A stretch of DNA of 64,000 nucleotides from Saccharopolyspora aridisoli (GCF_004348445.1 NZ_SMKV01000003.1:124001-188000); one strand, 5' to 3'. Shown: positions 16,261 through 26,956, counted from the first letter of the stretch. Notes: generated from the letters alone by a model not told the origin. A program made the numbers and translations.

Positions 16261-16527
16261 CTCGGCCCCGTAACCGATGACAACCAGTCATGGGGAACGC
16301 CCGTTAGTCTCGCCGGTGTACGTCGGGGAAGTCTGCGGTGAGCGCGAGGAGCTCGCTGCTGGCTAGGCGGCAATTGGCTTGCGGGAGTCGGATACAGACA
16401 CGAAGCACGAAGGTTGTGCGCACGCGAGGAACGAGAGGGGTTGCGCGAGAAACATGAACTCGCCCAACGCTTCTCAAATTCAGTTCGTCGCGGTCGCGAC
16501 TTTGCGCCTTCGGGAGGTAACGACCCT

Positions 16528-18021
16528 GTGAACGGACGTGGCGAGCCCAGCCATGCCGGTTTCGCGAACACGCGGAACAACGGCTACTGGGCCGATTCCT
16601 TTGACGCGGCGACTGACTGGTTCACCCCGGTCCAGCCGACCGAGCAGCACACCGCGGTAGCACTGCTCGACCGCCCGGACCCGTCGTGGTCCGACGAGCA
16701 CCCGAGCTTCCCGCCAGGTGGTCTCGAGATCACCCCGCAAGACGTCTACGACGTGCTCGGCCCCGACGCCGAGGACCTGCTCGCGACCGCCGAGATCGAC
16801 GTCGACGAGGTCATCCGGCAGATCAACGCCGAGACGACCGTCCTGCCGCCGATGGACTTCCTCGAGGCGATGCCCGAGGGCGAGGCGGGCGCTCTCCCGC
16901 CGCAGCAGGTCGCCGAGGCGATGACCGCCTGGAAGCACCGCTTCCTCAAGGGCGCGGTCGCCGGAGTGCTGCTGAGCCTGACCGGTACCGGTGGCGCCGC
17001 CGCCGCGATGGACAAGTCGGTCACCGTCGAGGTCGACGGGCAGACGCGCACCGTCAACACCTACGACGACACCGTGGGCGAGGTCCTGGAGGACCAGGGC
17101 ATCCACGTCGGCGCGCACGACGCGCTGAGCCCCTCCCCGCAAGCCGAGGTCGGTCACGGCGAGACGATCACCCTCGACCGCGGTCGCCTGCTCAAGCTCA
17201 ACATCGACGGCGAGGTCCGCGAGGAGTGGGTCCGCTCGGTGACCGTCGAGCAGGCCCTGCGCCAGCTCGGCGTCAACGCCGACGGCGCCGTGCTCAACGC
17301 GGACCGCAACATGCCGGTGCCCGAGCAGGGCATGGAGCTGTCGGTCCGCACGCAGAAGGACATCACGCTCATCGACGGCAGTGGTGCGCCGCAGCAGCTG
17401 ACCACCACCGCCGCCAACATCGACGAGCTCGTCAAGGAGCGGAAGCTCAAGCTCGGACCGGACGACAAGGTCACCCCTGGCGCCGACACCAAGCTGGTCA
17501 CCGGCGCCGAGGTGCGCATCGACCGGCTGCAGAGCTCCGTGATCAGCGTGACCGTGCCGGTTCCGCCGCCGGTCCGCGAGATCGTCGACAACTCGATGTT
17601 CAAGGGTGAGGAGCGGGTCGAGTCTCCCGGCGAGGCCGGCGAGAAGATCCAGTTCACCCGCATCTCCAAGCGCAACGGCGAGGAGTCGGAGCGCGAGGTC
17701 ATCGACGAGAAGGTCACCAAGAAGCCGGTCGAGAAGGTCGTCCGCGTTGGTGGCAAGGCCGCGCCCAACAGCGCTGTCTGGGACAAGCTCGTCCAGTGCG
17801 AGGCGACCGGCAACTGGGCCATGAACAGCGGCAACGGTTACTACGGTGGTCTGCAGTTCGACAAGTCCACCTGGGACGCCTACGGCGGCGACCAGTACGC
17901 CCCGTACCCGCACCAGGCGAGCCGCGAGCAGCAGATCGCGGTCGCCGAGAAGGTCCGCGACGCCCGCGGAGGCAGCTACGGCGCATGGCCGTCCTGCTCG
18001 TCGAAGCTGGGCCTGGACTGA
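16528..18021 (+). CDS. rpfB: Resuscitation-promoting factor RpfB
   Basis: 497 residues. An acidic ~135-residue N-terminal segment is probably cytoplasmic, followed by one TM span at about 139-158 (FLKGAVAGVLLSLTG). Outside are three DUF348 (ubiquitin-like) repeats (KSVTVEVDGQTRTVNTYDDTV..., RGRLLKLNIDGEVREEWV..., QKDITLIDGSGAPQQL...), a G5 domain (about 360-405) and the catalytic Rpf domain (414-497) with probable catalytic Glu425 after the conserved Cys. It cleaves peptidoglycan during regrowth and division, usually with an RpfB-interacting endopeptidase. GTG 16528 has a GGGAGG site. The cytoplasmic acidic head is longer than in mycobacterial RpfB, where the protein begins close to the lipobox/TM. 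Confidence 0.95.
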   Translation: MNGRGEPSHAGFANTRNNGYWADSFDAATDWFTPVQPTEQHTAVALLDRPDPSWSDEHPSFPPGGLEITPQDVYDVLGPDAEDLLATAEIDVDEVIRQINAETTVLPPMDFLEAMPEGEAGALPPQQVAEAMTAWKHRFLKGAVAGVLLSLTGTGGAAAAMDKSVTVEVDGQTRTVNTYDDTVGEVLEDQGIHVGAHDALSPSPQAEVGHGETITLDRGRLLKLNIDGEVREEWVRSVTVEQALRQLGVNADGAVLNADRNMPVPEQGMELSVRTQKDITLIDGSGAPQQLTTTAANIDELVKERKLKLGPDDKVTPGADTKLVTGAEVRIDRLQSSVISVTVPVPPPVREIVDNSMFKGEERVESPGEAGEKIQFTRISKRNGEESEREVIDEKVTKKPVEKVVRVGGKAAPNSAVWDKLVQCEATGNWAMNSGNGYYGGLQFDKSTWDAYGGDQYAPYPHQASREQQIAVAEKVRDARGGSYGAWPSCSSKLGLD

Positions 18022-18042
18022 CGAGAACAGCGCACTGCTCGT

Positions 18043-18183
18043 CTGCGCAGCGGTGCGAGTGGCGGAACCTTCAGCGGCTCTCCGGACTGCGGGTGCCCCT
18101 CCTGGTGCATTCCACGATGCACGGCGGAGTGGTCGTCGTCGCCAGGGAGCCGCTGAAGAACCGCGGCGGTGCGAGTTGCTCGG
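18043..18183. repeat. Dispersed intergenic repeat, copy A
   Basis: About 140 bp between rpfB and rsmA. It is roughly 85% identical by eye to the reverse complement of 29419-29557. Internally it carries an inverted repeat TTCAGCGGCTC / GAGCCGCTGAA (18070-18080, 18148-18158), an inner GTGCAT/ATGCAC stem (18105-18122), and flanking direct copies of GCGGTGCGAGT. Confidence 0.75.
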
Positions 18184-18242
18184 GTGGGGAGGAAGCGGCA
18201 TCGCCGCTTCGACCTGGTGAGACCGGTCGACGCGGGCGCGGG

Positions 18243-18248
18243 TAGGTT
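18243..18248 (+). promoter_or_regulatory. Leaderless -10 box of rsmA
   Basis: TAGGTT lies 7 nt before the GTG at 18256, which fixes that start. Confidence 0.55.
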
Positions 18249-18255
18249 CATCTGC

Positions 18256-19125
18256 GTGGATGAGCAGGGGGCGGCGTTGCTGGGACCGGCCGACGTGCGT
18301 CGGCTGGCCGACGAGCTGGGCATCAGACCGACCAAGAAGCTCGGTCAGAACTTCGTGCACGACCCGAACACGGTGCGGCGGATCGTCTCCGCGGCCGAGG
18401 TCGGCCCGGACGACGTCGTGCTGGAGGTCGGCCCGGGTCTGGGCTCGCTGACGCTCGCGCTGCTGCCGATCGCGGGAGCCGTCACCGTCGTGGAGATCGA
18501 TCCGGTGCTGGCCGAGCGGTTGCCGCGCACCGCGCGCGAGTTCGCGCCCCAGCTGGCCGACCGGTTGAGCGTGCTGCCCTCCGACGCGCTGCGGGTCCAG
18601 GCCGCCGACTTCCCGCAGCCGCCGACGGCGTTGGTCGCCAACCTGCCCTACAACGTCGCGGTGCCCGTGGTGCTGCACCTGCTGGCCGAGCTGCCGAGCC
18701 TGCGCAAGGGACTGGTCATGGTCCAGTCCGAGGTCGCCGACCGGATGGCCGCCGAGCCCGGCAGCCGCGTCTACGGGGTGCCGAGCGCGAAGGCGGCCTG
18801 GCACGCCGACGTGCGCCGCGCGGGCCCGGTGCCGCGCAAGGTGTTCTGGCCGGTGCCGAACGTGGATTCCGGGCTGGTGTCCTTCCACCGCGTCGACCCG
18901 CCGTCGAGCGCCTCGCGGCAGGACGTCTTCCGGGTGGTGGACGCCGCCTTCGCGCAGCGGCGCAAGACGCTGCGCGGCGCGCTGTCCGGTTGGGCCGGTT
19001 CGGCGGCGCGGGCGGAGGAGTTGTTGCGCGCGGCCGGAATCGACCCGACGACGCGCGGAGAGCAGTTGCGCATCGCCGATTTCGCCCGGATCGCGGAGGT
19101 CGCGTCATCCGGTTCGGGCAGCTGA
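18256..19125 (+). CDS. rsmA: 16S rRNA dimethyladenosine transferase (A1518/A1519)
   Basis: 289 residues. Motifs of the KsgA family: [25 protein letters not shown] motif [27 protein letters not shown], and the catalytic [15 protein letters not shown]. It dimethylates two adjacent adenines in helix 45 of 16S rRNA during small-subunit maturation. GTG 18256 is preceded by TAGGTT at 7 nt and begins [22 protein letters not shown]; the longer upstream frame would cross the dispersed repeat. In many actinobacteria rsmA is followed closely by ispE; here the methionine transporter locus intervenes. Confidence 0.96.
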   Translation: MDEQGAALLGPADVRRLADELGIRPTKKLGQNFVHDPNTVRRIVSAAEVGPDDVVLEVGPGLGSLTLALLPIAGAVTVVEIDPVLAERLPRTAREFAPQLADRLSVLPSDALRVQAADFPQPPTALVANLPYNVAVPVVLHLLAELPSLRKGLVMVQSEVADRMAAEPGSRVYGVPSAKAAWHADVRRAGPVPRKVFWPVPNVDSGLVSFHRVDPPSSASRQDVFRVVDAAFAQRRKTLRGALSGWAGSAARAEELLRAAGIDPTTRGEQLRIADFARIAEVASSGSGS

Positions 19126-19300
19126 ACCACTCGTCCGGCGGCTTGCGGCCACGCGCTGCTACATCACTGAGGGTGATGAAAACGCCACCCCCTGCCGAAG
19201 AATTCCCGCTCCACTCGGTATGTGACGTGACAAACGATTCCGGTCGGTGACCGCTATCAGCTTGCGCCGGGCCTGTCGATGGGGTCTACTGTTCAGGAAA

Positions 19301-19386
19301 TCCATCCCGAGCGGCTGAGAGACCTGGCTTGTTGACGCCGCAGCAACCACCCATCGCGGGCAGGTGCTAACGCCAGGACCGATGGA
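19301..19386 (+). ncRNA. SAM-I (S-box) riboswitch
   Basis: Conserved SAM-I elements in order: the P1 5' strand TCCATC (19301-19306), CCGAGCGGCTGAGAGA, the GGCTTGTTGACGCCGCAGCAACC core carrying the kink turn and pseudoknot partner, CAGGTGCTAA, GCCAGGACC, then the P1 3' strand GATGGA (19381-19386). It binds S-adenosylmethionine and lies upstream of the MetNIQ transporter, the expected target. The P1 3' strand overlaps the GGAG ribosome site (19384-19387) of a short ORF at 19393, so the switch probably controls translation initiation of that ORF: P1 forms with SAM and hides the site. Confidence 0.93.
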
Positions 19387-19392
19387 GTAGCT

Positions 19393-19521
19393 GTGGATTC
19401 CAACGCGCGGTTAGTCGGCAACGCCCGGTTCGAGGTACCCCACATCAGGGAACTGCTCACGCAGCGACGGTTCATCGACCACGGAAGGCGCACGACCTGC
19501 GCCTGTCGTCTCGAGATGTGA
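19393..19521 (+). CDS. 42-residue leader ORF between the SAM riboswitch and metN
   Basis: GTG start 5 nt after GGAG, which is sequestered in P1 of the SAM riboswitch. The peptide contains LLTQRRFIDHGRRTTCACR near its end. RRxxD...R then Cys-x-Cys resembles the short leader peptides found ahead of sulfur and cysteine genes in actinobacteria, whose Cys codons sense cysteine supply (family resemblance from memory). The two Cys codons (19498-19500 and 19504-19506) sit in overlapping alternative hairpins: AGGCGC/GCGCCT (19486-19504) and ACGAC/GTCGT (19492-19509). Codon 7 is TTA, rare in such GC-rich genomes. It may be a regulatory leader rather than a functional peptide. Confidence 0.6.
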   Translation: MDSNARLVGNARFEVPHIRELLTQRRFIDHGRRTTCACRLEM

Positions 19522-19615
19522 CCTGGCCCTTCCCCCTTCCTTTTTCCCTTAGAAGTTCCCCATGGCTGCTGCCCGAACGCGGGCGCGTCCATCGCGAGCT
19601 GATGTGGAGCAGATC

Positions 19616-20638
19616 GTGATCTCAGTCGAGAACCTGACCAAGTCGTTCCAGCACAACGGCAGCACCGTTCGCGCCCTCGACGGCGTGTCGATGGAGGTCA
19701 ACGCGGGTTCGGTGTGCGGCGTGGTCGGACCGAGCGGAGCGGGGAAGTCGACTCTGGCGCGGTGCGTCGCGCTGCTGGAGAAGCCCGACGGTGGTGCCAT
19801 CCGCGTCGATGGCACTGACCTGGTGTCGCTGGACGGCAAGGCGCTGCGCGCCGCCCGCAGGCAGATCGGGGTTGTGCCGCAAGGCGATTCGCTGCTCCGG
19901 CAGCGCACCGCCGCGGGCAACGTCGCGCTGCCGTTGGAGGCCGCCGGCATCGGCGGTCCGCAGCGGCGCAACCGCGTCGGCGAACTCCTCGACCTCGTCG
20001 GCCTGACCGACAAGGCGTCGGTCTACCCGGACCAGCTCTCCGGTGGTCAGCGACAGCGGATCGCCGTCGCCCGCGCGCTGGCGGCCAAGCCGTCGGTGCT
20101 GCTGGCCGACGAGCCGACCTCTGCGCTGGACCCGGCCACCACCGACTCGGTGCTGACCGTGCTCGACCGCGCGCGTGCCGAACTCGGCGTCACCGTCCTG
20201 GTGGTCACCCACGACATGGCGGTGGTGCGCAAGATCGCCGACGACGTCGCCGTGCTGGAAGACGGCCAGGTCGTCGAGCACGGCAAGGTCCTGGACCTAG
20301 TCGCCGAACCTGGTAGCAAGGTCAGCGGCACCCTGCTGCCCCCGACCGACCAGGCCGAGTCGCTGCGCCCGACCTCGGGCCGCCACGACGTGGTCGCCGA
20401 GATCGTGCTGGTCGGCTTCGCCGCAGTGGGAGCGCTGCTCCCCGAGGCCTCCAACCGGTTCGCCGTCGACCTGGCGATCCTGGGAGGTGGCCTGACCCGC
20501 CTCGGTGACACCCCGGTCGCCAAGTTCAAGATCGGCCTGACCGGTGAGCGTTCCGAGGCGGCGCTGAAGTGGATGATCGAGCGGGACGCGCACGTCCGGC
20601 GCGCCCCGGTGAGCGTTGACGGAGTTGCTGCTGCGTGA
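19616..20638 (+). CDS. metN: Methionine ABC transporter ATP-binding protein
   Basis: About 340 residues from GTG 19616, which has GGAG 6 nt upstream; ATG 19562 gives an 18-residue extension. Walker A GPSGAGKST, Q-loop VVPQGDSLL, signature [17 protein letters not shown], Walker B VLLADEPTSALDP, H-loop VTHDM. After residue ~250 comes a C-terminal ACT-like NIL domain (HDVVAEIVLVGFAAVGALLPEASNRF...), the methionine-sensing trans-inhibition domain of MetN. It energises uptake of L- (and D-) methionine with MetI and MetQ. Control is by the SAM riboswitch and probably the leader ORF upstream. Confidence 0.93.
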   Translation: MISVENLTKSFQHNGSTVRALDGVSMEVNAGSVCGVVGPSGAGKSTLARCVALLEKPDGGAIRVDGTDLVSLDGKALRAARRQIGVVPQGDSLLRQRTAAGNVALPLEAAGIGGPQRRNRVGELLDLVGLTDKASVYPDQLSGGQRQRIAVARALAAKPSVLLADEPTSALDPATTDSVLTVLDRARAELGVTVLVVTHDMAVVRKIADDVAVLEDGQVVEHGKVLDLVAEPGSKVSGTLLPPTDQAESLRPTSGRHDVVAEIVLVGFAAVGALLPEASNRFAVDLAILGGGLTRLGDTPVAKFKIGLTGERSEAALKWMIERDAHVRRAPVSVDGVAAA

Positions 20639-21318
20639 CTGATGTGACCCCCTGGTCGGAGGTCGGCGAACTACTGGGCGAGGCAACGCTCGAAACGCTC
20701 TACATGGTGCTGGTGGCGACCGTGCTGGCCGTGGTCGGCGGGTTGCCGCTGGGTGTGCTGCTGCACCTGACCTCTCCGGTCGGGTTGAACCCGAAACCGG
20801 TTCTGAACAAGGTGCTCGGCGTGATCGTGGACGTGGTGCGCTCGGTGCCCTTCGTGGTGCTCCTGGTTGTGCTGGCGTCGTTCACCCGGCTGCTGATCGG
20901 GACCTCGATCGGCAGCAGCGCGGTGATCGTGCCGTTGACCATCGGTGCGATCCCGTTCTTCGCGCGGCTGACGCAGAACGCGTTGCGCGAGGTCGGTTTC
21001 ACCGTCGTGGAAGCTGCGATCACGACCGGTTCCAGCAGGCTGCGGATCGTGTGGACGGTGCTGCTCGGTGAGGCCCGGGCCGCGCTCGTCGGAGCCGTCG
21101 GCGTCACCGCGGTGGCGCTGATCGGCTACGCCGCGATGGCCGGCGCCATCGGCGGCGGTGGCCTGGGCACGACCGCGATCCAGGACGGCTACCAGGGCTA
21201 CGACGACCGGATCCTCTACGGATCCGTCGTGGTGCTGGGGATGCTGGCCTTCGCGATGCAGCTGATCACCGACCGCACCGCCAAGCTCGTCGATCGCCGG
21301 CGCACCGCCGCCGGCTGA
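20635..21318 (+). CDS. metI: Methionine ABC transporter permease
   Basis: 227 residues with five to six membrane spans. The ABC permease coupling loop reads EVGFTVVEAAITTGSSRLRIVWTVLL. MetI forms a homodimer in the membrane with MetN below and MetQ delivering substrate. GTG 20635 overlaps the metN stop by 4 bp (GTGA), so translation is coupled. Confidence 0.95.
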   Translation: MTDVTPWSEVGELLGEATLETLYMVLVATVLAVVGGLPLGVLLHLTSPVGLNPKPVLNKVLGVIVDVVRSVPFVVLLVVLASFTRLLIGTSIGSSAVIVPLTIGAIPFFARLTQNALREVGFTVVEAAITTGSSRLRIVWTVLLGEARAALVGAVGVTAVALIGYAAMAGAIGGGGLGTTAIQDGYQGYDDRILYGSVVVLGMLAFAMQLITDRTAKLVDRRRTAAG

Positions 21319-21419
21319 CACTCGGGAACCAAACCCGTTTTCCCTCCCGCGTCCGTCCCACGAGGACGGTGCGCGGCCTCTGCCTGCCTGAGAACAGGCT
21401 CGTTGAAAGGACGCACGAC

Positions 21420-22226
21420 ATGCGTTTGCGCTTCGCCGCACTGCTCGCCTCGGCCGGGGTTCTGCTGGCCGCCTGCGGTGGTGGTTCCGCCGCCGAAGAC
21501 CCCAACGCGCCGCTGAAGATCGGCGTCAGCCCGACGCCGCACGGCGAGGTCCTGCAGTACGTCGACGACAACCTGGCCCAGCAGGCCGGGATCGACATCG
21601 AGATCGAGAAGTTCGACGACTACAACCGGCCGAACGAGGCCGTCGCCAACGGCGAGCTGGACGCGAACTACTTCCAGCACGTGCCGTACCTGGAGGAGTA
21701 CCGCAAGGAGCGCGGCGGCGAGTTCACCTGGATCGAGCCGGTGCACCTGGAGCCGCTGGCCGTTTACTCCAAGCAGGCCAAGTCGCTGGCCGAGCTGCCC
21801 GCAGGCGCCACGGTGACGCTGTCCAACGACCCGGCCAACCAGTTCCGCGGCCTGAAGCTGCTGGAGCAGGGCGGGCTGATCAAGCTCGCGCCGGAGGCCG
21901 CCGTCGGCACCCGGCTGGACGCCGCCATCGCGGAGAACCCGAAGAACATCCAGCTCAAGGACCTGTCCCCGGACCAGCTGCCGCGTTCGGTCGACGACGC
22001 GGCCGCCGCGGTGGTCAACGGCAACTACGCGATCAAGGCGAAGCTGTCGAACCCGCTGCTGGTGGAGAGCGCGCAGGGCAACCCCTACGCCAACGGTCTG
22101 GTGACCAGCCCGGCCCTGGCCGAGGACCCGCGCGTGCTCAAGCTCGCCGAGCTGCTGCGCAGCCAGCAGGTCAAGGACTTCATCAACGAGGAGTGGGGCG
22201 GAGTCGCCGTCGTCCCGGCCTCCTGA
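21420..22226 (+). CDS. metQ: Methionine-binding lipoprotein
   Basis: 268 residues. Lipobox LLAAC with Cys19, then the NlpA/MetQ fold: LKIGVSPTPHGEVLQYV, FDDYNRPNEAVANGELDANYFQHVPYLEEY, EPLAVYSKQAKSLAELPAGATVTLSNDPANQFRGLKLL, and VNGNYAIKAKL. It captures methionine outside the membrane for MetI/MetN. It is third in the operon but separated from metI by 101 bp that contain two small hairpins (around CCGTCC/GGACGG and GCCTG/CAGGC), which may stabilise this end of the message. The site GAAAGGACG precedes ATG 21420. Confidence 0.94.
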   Translation: MRLRFAALLASAGVLLAACGGGSAAEDPNAPLKIGVSPTPHGEVLQYVDDNLAQQAGIDIEIEKFDDYNRPNEAVANGELDANYFQHVPYLEEYRKERGGEFTWIEPVHLEPLAVYSKQAKSLAELPAGATVTLSNDPANQFRGLKLLEQGGLIKLAPEAAVGTRLDAAIAENPKNIQLKDLSPDQLPRSVDDAAAAVVNGNYAIKAKLSNPLLVESAQGNPYANGLVTSPALAEDPRVLKLAELLRSQQVKDFINEEWGGVAVVPAS

Positions 22227-22246
22227 CTCCCACGGCGTGACATGAA

Positions 22247-22280
22247 TGCCGGGGCGGTCGACCCCTCGACCACCCCGGCA
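22247..22280 (+). terminator. Terminator of the metNIQ operon
   Basis: A 15-bp stem with one C-A mismatch (22247-22261 with 22266-22280) and a CCCC loop, 20 bp after the metQ stop; no T tract. Confidence 0.7.
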
Positions 22281-22467
22281 TCCACGCATCAACGCCGCAT
22301 CCAGGCGCCGGAATCGGCGGTGATCGGGGCCCGAACACCGCCGTGATCGGGGACCACCGGGCTCGGGAACCCAAGCGGTGCGGGGCGGAGGCGGCTGGTC
22401 ACCGGGGGATTTGTGGCTGGGGTGTGGCTGTGCGCAGGGAAGTGGGCGGTGGGGTTCTTCGGCCACG

Positions 22468-22473
22468 TAGGCT
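22468..22473 (+). promoter_or_regulatory. Leaderless -10 box of ispE
   Basis: TAGGCT lies 6 nt before the GTG start of ispE. Confidence 0.5.
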
Positions 22474-22479
22474 CTTGGT

Positions 22480-23445
22480 GTGCTCTCCGTGGTTCCTACA
22501 CCGATCACCGTTCGCGTCCCGGCGAAGGTGAACCTCCACCTCTCGGTGGGTGACGCGCGTCCGGACGGCTACCACGAACTGGTCACCGTCTTCCAGGCCC
22601 TGTCGCTGACGGATGACGTCACGGTGGTGGCGGCGGACGATCCGGCCATCGAGGTCAAGGGCGAGGGAGCGGACGAGGTCCCGACCGGCCCGGAGAACCT
22701 CGCGTGGAAGGCGGTGCGGCTGCTGGCCGAGCACTGCGGGCGCGATCCGGAGAACCCCGGCGTGCGGATCTCGATCAACAAGGGAATCCCGGTCGCCGGC
22801 GGCATGGCCGGTGGTAGCGCCGACGCCGCCGCCACGTTGCAGGCGGTCAACCAGCTCTGGCGGCTGGAACTGGGCCGCGACGAGCTCAGCGAGCTCGCCG
22901 GCAAGATCGGCAGCGATGTGCCGTTCTCGCTGCAGGGCGGCACCGCCCTGGGCACCGGGCGCGGCGAGCGGCTGGTCCCGGTCCTGGCCCGGCACACCTA
23001 CCACTGGGTGATCGCGCTGGACCGCGAAGGTCTGAGCACCCCCGGCGTCTACGGCGAGCTGGACCGGCTCCGCGCGGACAACGGCAACGGCCGCATCGGC
23101 GAGGTGGAACCCCTGCTGGAGGCACTGGCCTCCGGAGATCCCCGGCAGCTCGCGCTGCTGCTGGGCAATGACCTGCAGTCCGCAGCGGTCTCGCTGCGCC
23201 CGGGCCTGCGCCGCACGCTGCGCGCGGGCGTGCAGGCCGGCGCATTGGCCGGCGTCGTCTCGGGGTCCGGCCCGACCTGCGCTTTCCTGTGCACCGACTC
23301 CGACGAGGCGGTCCGGGTCGCCGCGGAGCTCTCCGGCGCGGGTGTCTGCCGTACCGTCCGCGTCGCGCACGGCCCGGTGCCGGGGGCCAAGGTCGTCTCC
23401 GAGGAACCGGCCCACCGCCCCACCCCGCCCCAAGTCCACGCGTGA
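22480..23445 (+). CDS. ispE: 4-(cytidine 5'-diphospho)-2-C-methyl-D-erythritol kinase
   Basis: 321 residues. GHMP-kinase landmarks: [24 protein letters not shown] at the N-terminus, the phosphate loop [17 protein letters not shown], and the C-terminal [14 protein letters not shown]. It phosphorylates CDP-methylerythritol in the non-mevalonate pathway to isoprenoids. GTG 22480 is preceded by TAGGCT. The gene is followed after 19 bp by an ABC-F gene, likely co-transcribed. Confidence 0.96.
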   Translation: MLSVVPTPITVRVPAKVNLHLSVGDARPDGYHELVTVFQALSLTDDVTVVAADDPAIEVKGEGADEVPTGPENLAWKAVRLLAEHCGRDPENPGVRISINKGIPVAGGMAGGSADAAATLQAVNQLWRLELGRDELSELAGKIGSDVPFSLQGGTALGTGRGERLVPVLARHTYHWVIALDREGLSTPGVYGELDRLRADNGNGRIGEVEPLLEALASGDPRQLALLLGNDLQSAAVSLRPGLRRTLRAGVQAGALAGVVSGSGPTCAFLCTDSDEAVRVAAELSGAGVCRTVRVAHGPVPGAKVVSEEPAHRPTPPQVHA

Positions 23446-23464
23446 TGGAGTAGTCGAGACCTCG

Positions 23465-25243
<1,779 letters not shown>

Positions 25244-25287
25244 TGCACGGTCGGGCGTTGAGGCGTGCCACCGGGTTCTCCAGATCG

Positions 25288-25293
25288 TAAGCT
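25288..25293 (+). promoter_or_regulatory. Leaderless -10 box of the acyl-AMP ligase gene
   Basis: TAAGCT lies exactly 7 nt before ATG 25301. Confidence 0.55.
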
Positions 25294-25300
25294 GCGTCAC

Positions 25301-26956
25301 ATGAGTCGGTTCGTGGAGACCTTGGTGACGTCGGCTCGGCGGAACTCCGGTGAAGGGGCTCGTGGGCTCATCACAGGAGAACCCGCGGAGCCCCAGTTCC
25401 GGAGTTGGGCGCAGGTGCACGACGCGGCGCTGCGGATGGCCGGCGGGCTGGGCGAGCAGCTCCGGCCCGGCACGGCCGTCGCGATCCTGGCCGCCGATCC
25501 CGGGCTGATCGGTCCCGCCGTGCAGGCGGTGTGGCTCGGCGGTGGCAGCGTGACGATGCTGCACCAGCCGACATCGCGCACCGACCTCGGACACTGGGCC
25601 GAGGACACCCTCAAGGTGCTGAAGATGATCGGCGCGCGGTTGGTGCTGCTCGGCCCGCCGTTCGAGCAGCTGGCGGGGGTGCTGGAGGACAACGGCATCG
25701 CCTACCGCGACCTCGCCGGTCTCGCCGCCACCGACGCAGAGCCGCTGGCCGGGCCGGTCGAGGTCGGCGAGGACGAGACCGCGCTGCTGCAGCTGACGAG
25801 CGGTTCCACCGCCGACCCGAAGGCCGTCCGGATCACCCACCGCAACCTCAACGCCAACCTGCACGCGATGGTCACCGCCGCCGAACTCGACCCACAGCGC
25901 GACGTCGCGGTGTCCTGGTTGCCGCTGTTCCACGACATGGGGATGGTCGGCTGCCTGACCGTGCCGATGGCGATCGGCATGACCACCGTCAAGATCACCC
26001 CGTCGGACTTCCTGGCCGGACCGCTGGTGTGGCCGCAGCTGATCAGCAAGTACCGCGGTACGGTCACCGCCGCGCCGAACTTCGCCTACGCCGTCGTCGG
26101 TCGCCGGCTGGCGCGCGCCGACGACGACTTCGACCTGTCGAGCCTGCGCTTCGCGCTCAACGGGTCCGAGCCGATCGATCCCGTGGCGGCGCGGACGTTC
26201 ACCGATGCCGGGGAGCGCTTCGGCCTCACCCCGGACTCCATGGTGTGCGCCTTCGGCATGGCCGAGGCGACCCTCGCGGTCTCGTTCGCCCCGTTGCGGC
26301 GGGGGCTGCAGACCGATGTGGTCGACGCCGAGGGCTTGGAGAAGCGGCACGTCGCCGAGCCGGCCGATTCCGAGGAGCCGCACGCGCGCCGGTTCGCGCT
26401 GCTGGGGCACCCGCTGCCGGGACTCGAGGTCGACGTCGTCGACGACGAGGGGGAGGAGCTCGCCGACCGGCAGGTCGGGCGGCTGCGCATCCGCGGTGAG
26501 GCCGTTACCCCGGGCTACCTCACGGTGGACGGCCCGCAGAAGGTGCAGGACGCCGACGGCTGGCTGGACACCGGCGACGAGGGGTACCTGGCCGACGGCC
26601 AGGTGGTGATCTGCGGACGTCGCAAGGACGTGATCATCATGGGTGGCCGCAACATCTACCCGGTCGACATCGAGCGGGCCGCTTGCGAGGTCCCGGGCGT
26701 CCGCCCGGGCAACGCGGCGGCGGTCCGGCTGGAGGCGGGCAGCAGGCGCGAGCGCTTCGCCGTGGTGCTGGAGTCCAAGCAGGCCGGTTCGGAGGACGCG
26801 GAGAAGGCGCTGCGCAAGGAGGTCGTGTCCCGCATCGTCGACGCCGTCGGCGTCCGCCCCGCTGAGGTCGTCGTGCTCCCGCCGGGAACGCTCCCGAAGA
26901 CGCCGTCGGGGAAGCTCCGCCGGTCGGCCACGGCCGACCTCGTGCCGCATCGATGA
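25301..26956 (+). CDS. Fatty acyl-AMP ligase / acyl-CoA synthetase (Pks16-like)
   Basis: 551 residues, ANL superfamily. Motifs: LLQLTSGSTADPKAVRITHRNL (P-loop), SWLPLFHDMGMVG, a GSEPID loop, CAFGMAEATLAVSF, DGWLDTGDEGYLADGQ, ICGRRKDVIIMGGRNIYPVDIE, and the terminal catalytic Lys in LPKTPSGKLRRS. The FHDMGMVG and GMAE motifs are those of the FadD/FAAL group that activates long acyl chains as adenylates. By position it corresponds to M. tuberculosis pks16 (Rv1013). ATG 25301 is supported by TAAGCT at 7 nt. It converges on pth. Confidence 0.9.
   Translation: MSRFVETLVTSARRNSGEGARGLITGEPAEPQFRSWAQVHDAALRMAGGLGEQLRPGTAVAILAADPGLIGPAVQAVWLGGGSVTMLHQPTSRTDLGHWAEDTLKVLKMIGARLVLLGPPFEQLAGVLEDNGIAYRDLAGLAATDAEPLAGPVEVGEDETALLQLTSGSTADPKAVRITHRNLNANLHAMVTAAELDPQRDVAVSWLPLFHDMGMVGCLTVPMAIGMTTVKITPSDFLAGPLVWPQLISKYRGTVTAAPNFAYAVVGRRLARADDDFDLSSLRFALNGSEPIDPVAARTFTDAGERFGLTPDSMVCAFGMAEATLAVSFAPLRRGLQTDVVDAEGLEKRHVAEPADSEEPHARRFALLGHPLPGLEVDVVDDEGEELADRQVGRLRIRGEAVTPGYLTVDGPQKVQDADGWLDTGDEGYLADGQVVICGRRKDVIIMGGRNIYPVDIERAACEVPGVRPGNAAAVRLEAGSRRERFAVVLESKQAGSEDAEKALRKEVVSRIVDAVGVRPAEVVVLPPGTLPKTPSGKLRRSATADLVPHR

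Larger units (their letters stand above)
15904..16527 (+). other. 624-bp region carrying the rpfB promoter and a long leader
   Basis: After a terminator (15979-16011) this region holds a good promoter at 16232-16260 and then about 260 nt of untranslated leader before rpfB. No coding sequence is seen. The leader contains several short dyads but no riboswitch family I recognise. Confidence 0.55.

Noticed and set aside
15358-16527. c-di-AMP (ydaO/yuaA) riboswitch ahead of the rpf genes, as in some other actinobacteria
   Set aside because: I searched both upstream regions for the conserved core (GGGGGACCC, GGGGTGAATC, AGCTAACCTCGTAGGC) and found no convincing match. Short pieces such as CCGAACTCCG near 15475 are not enough.
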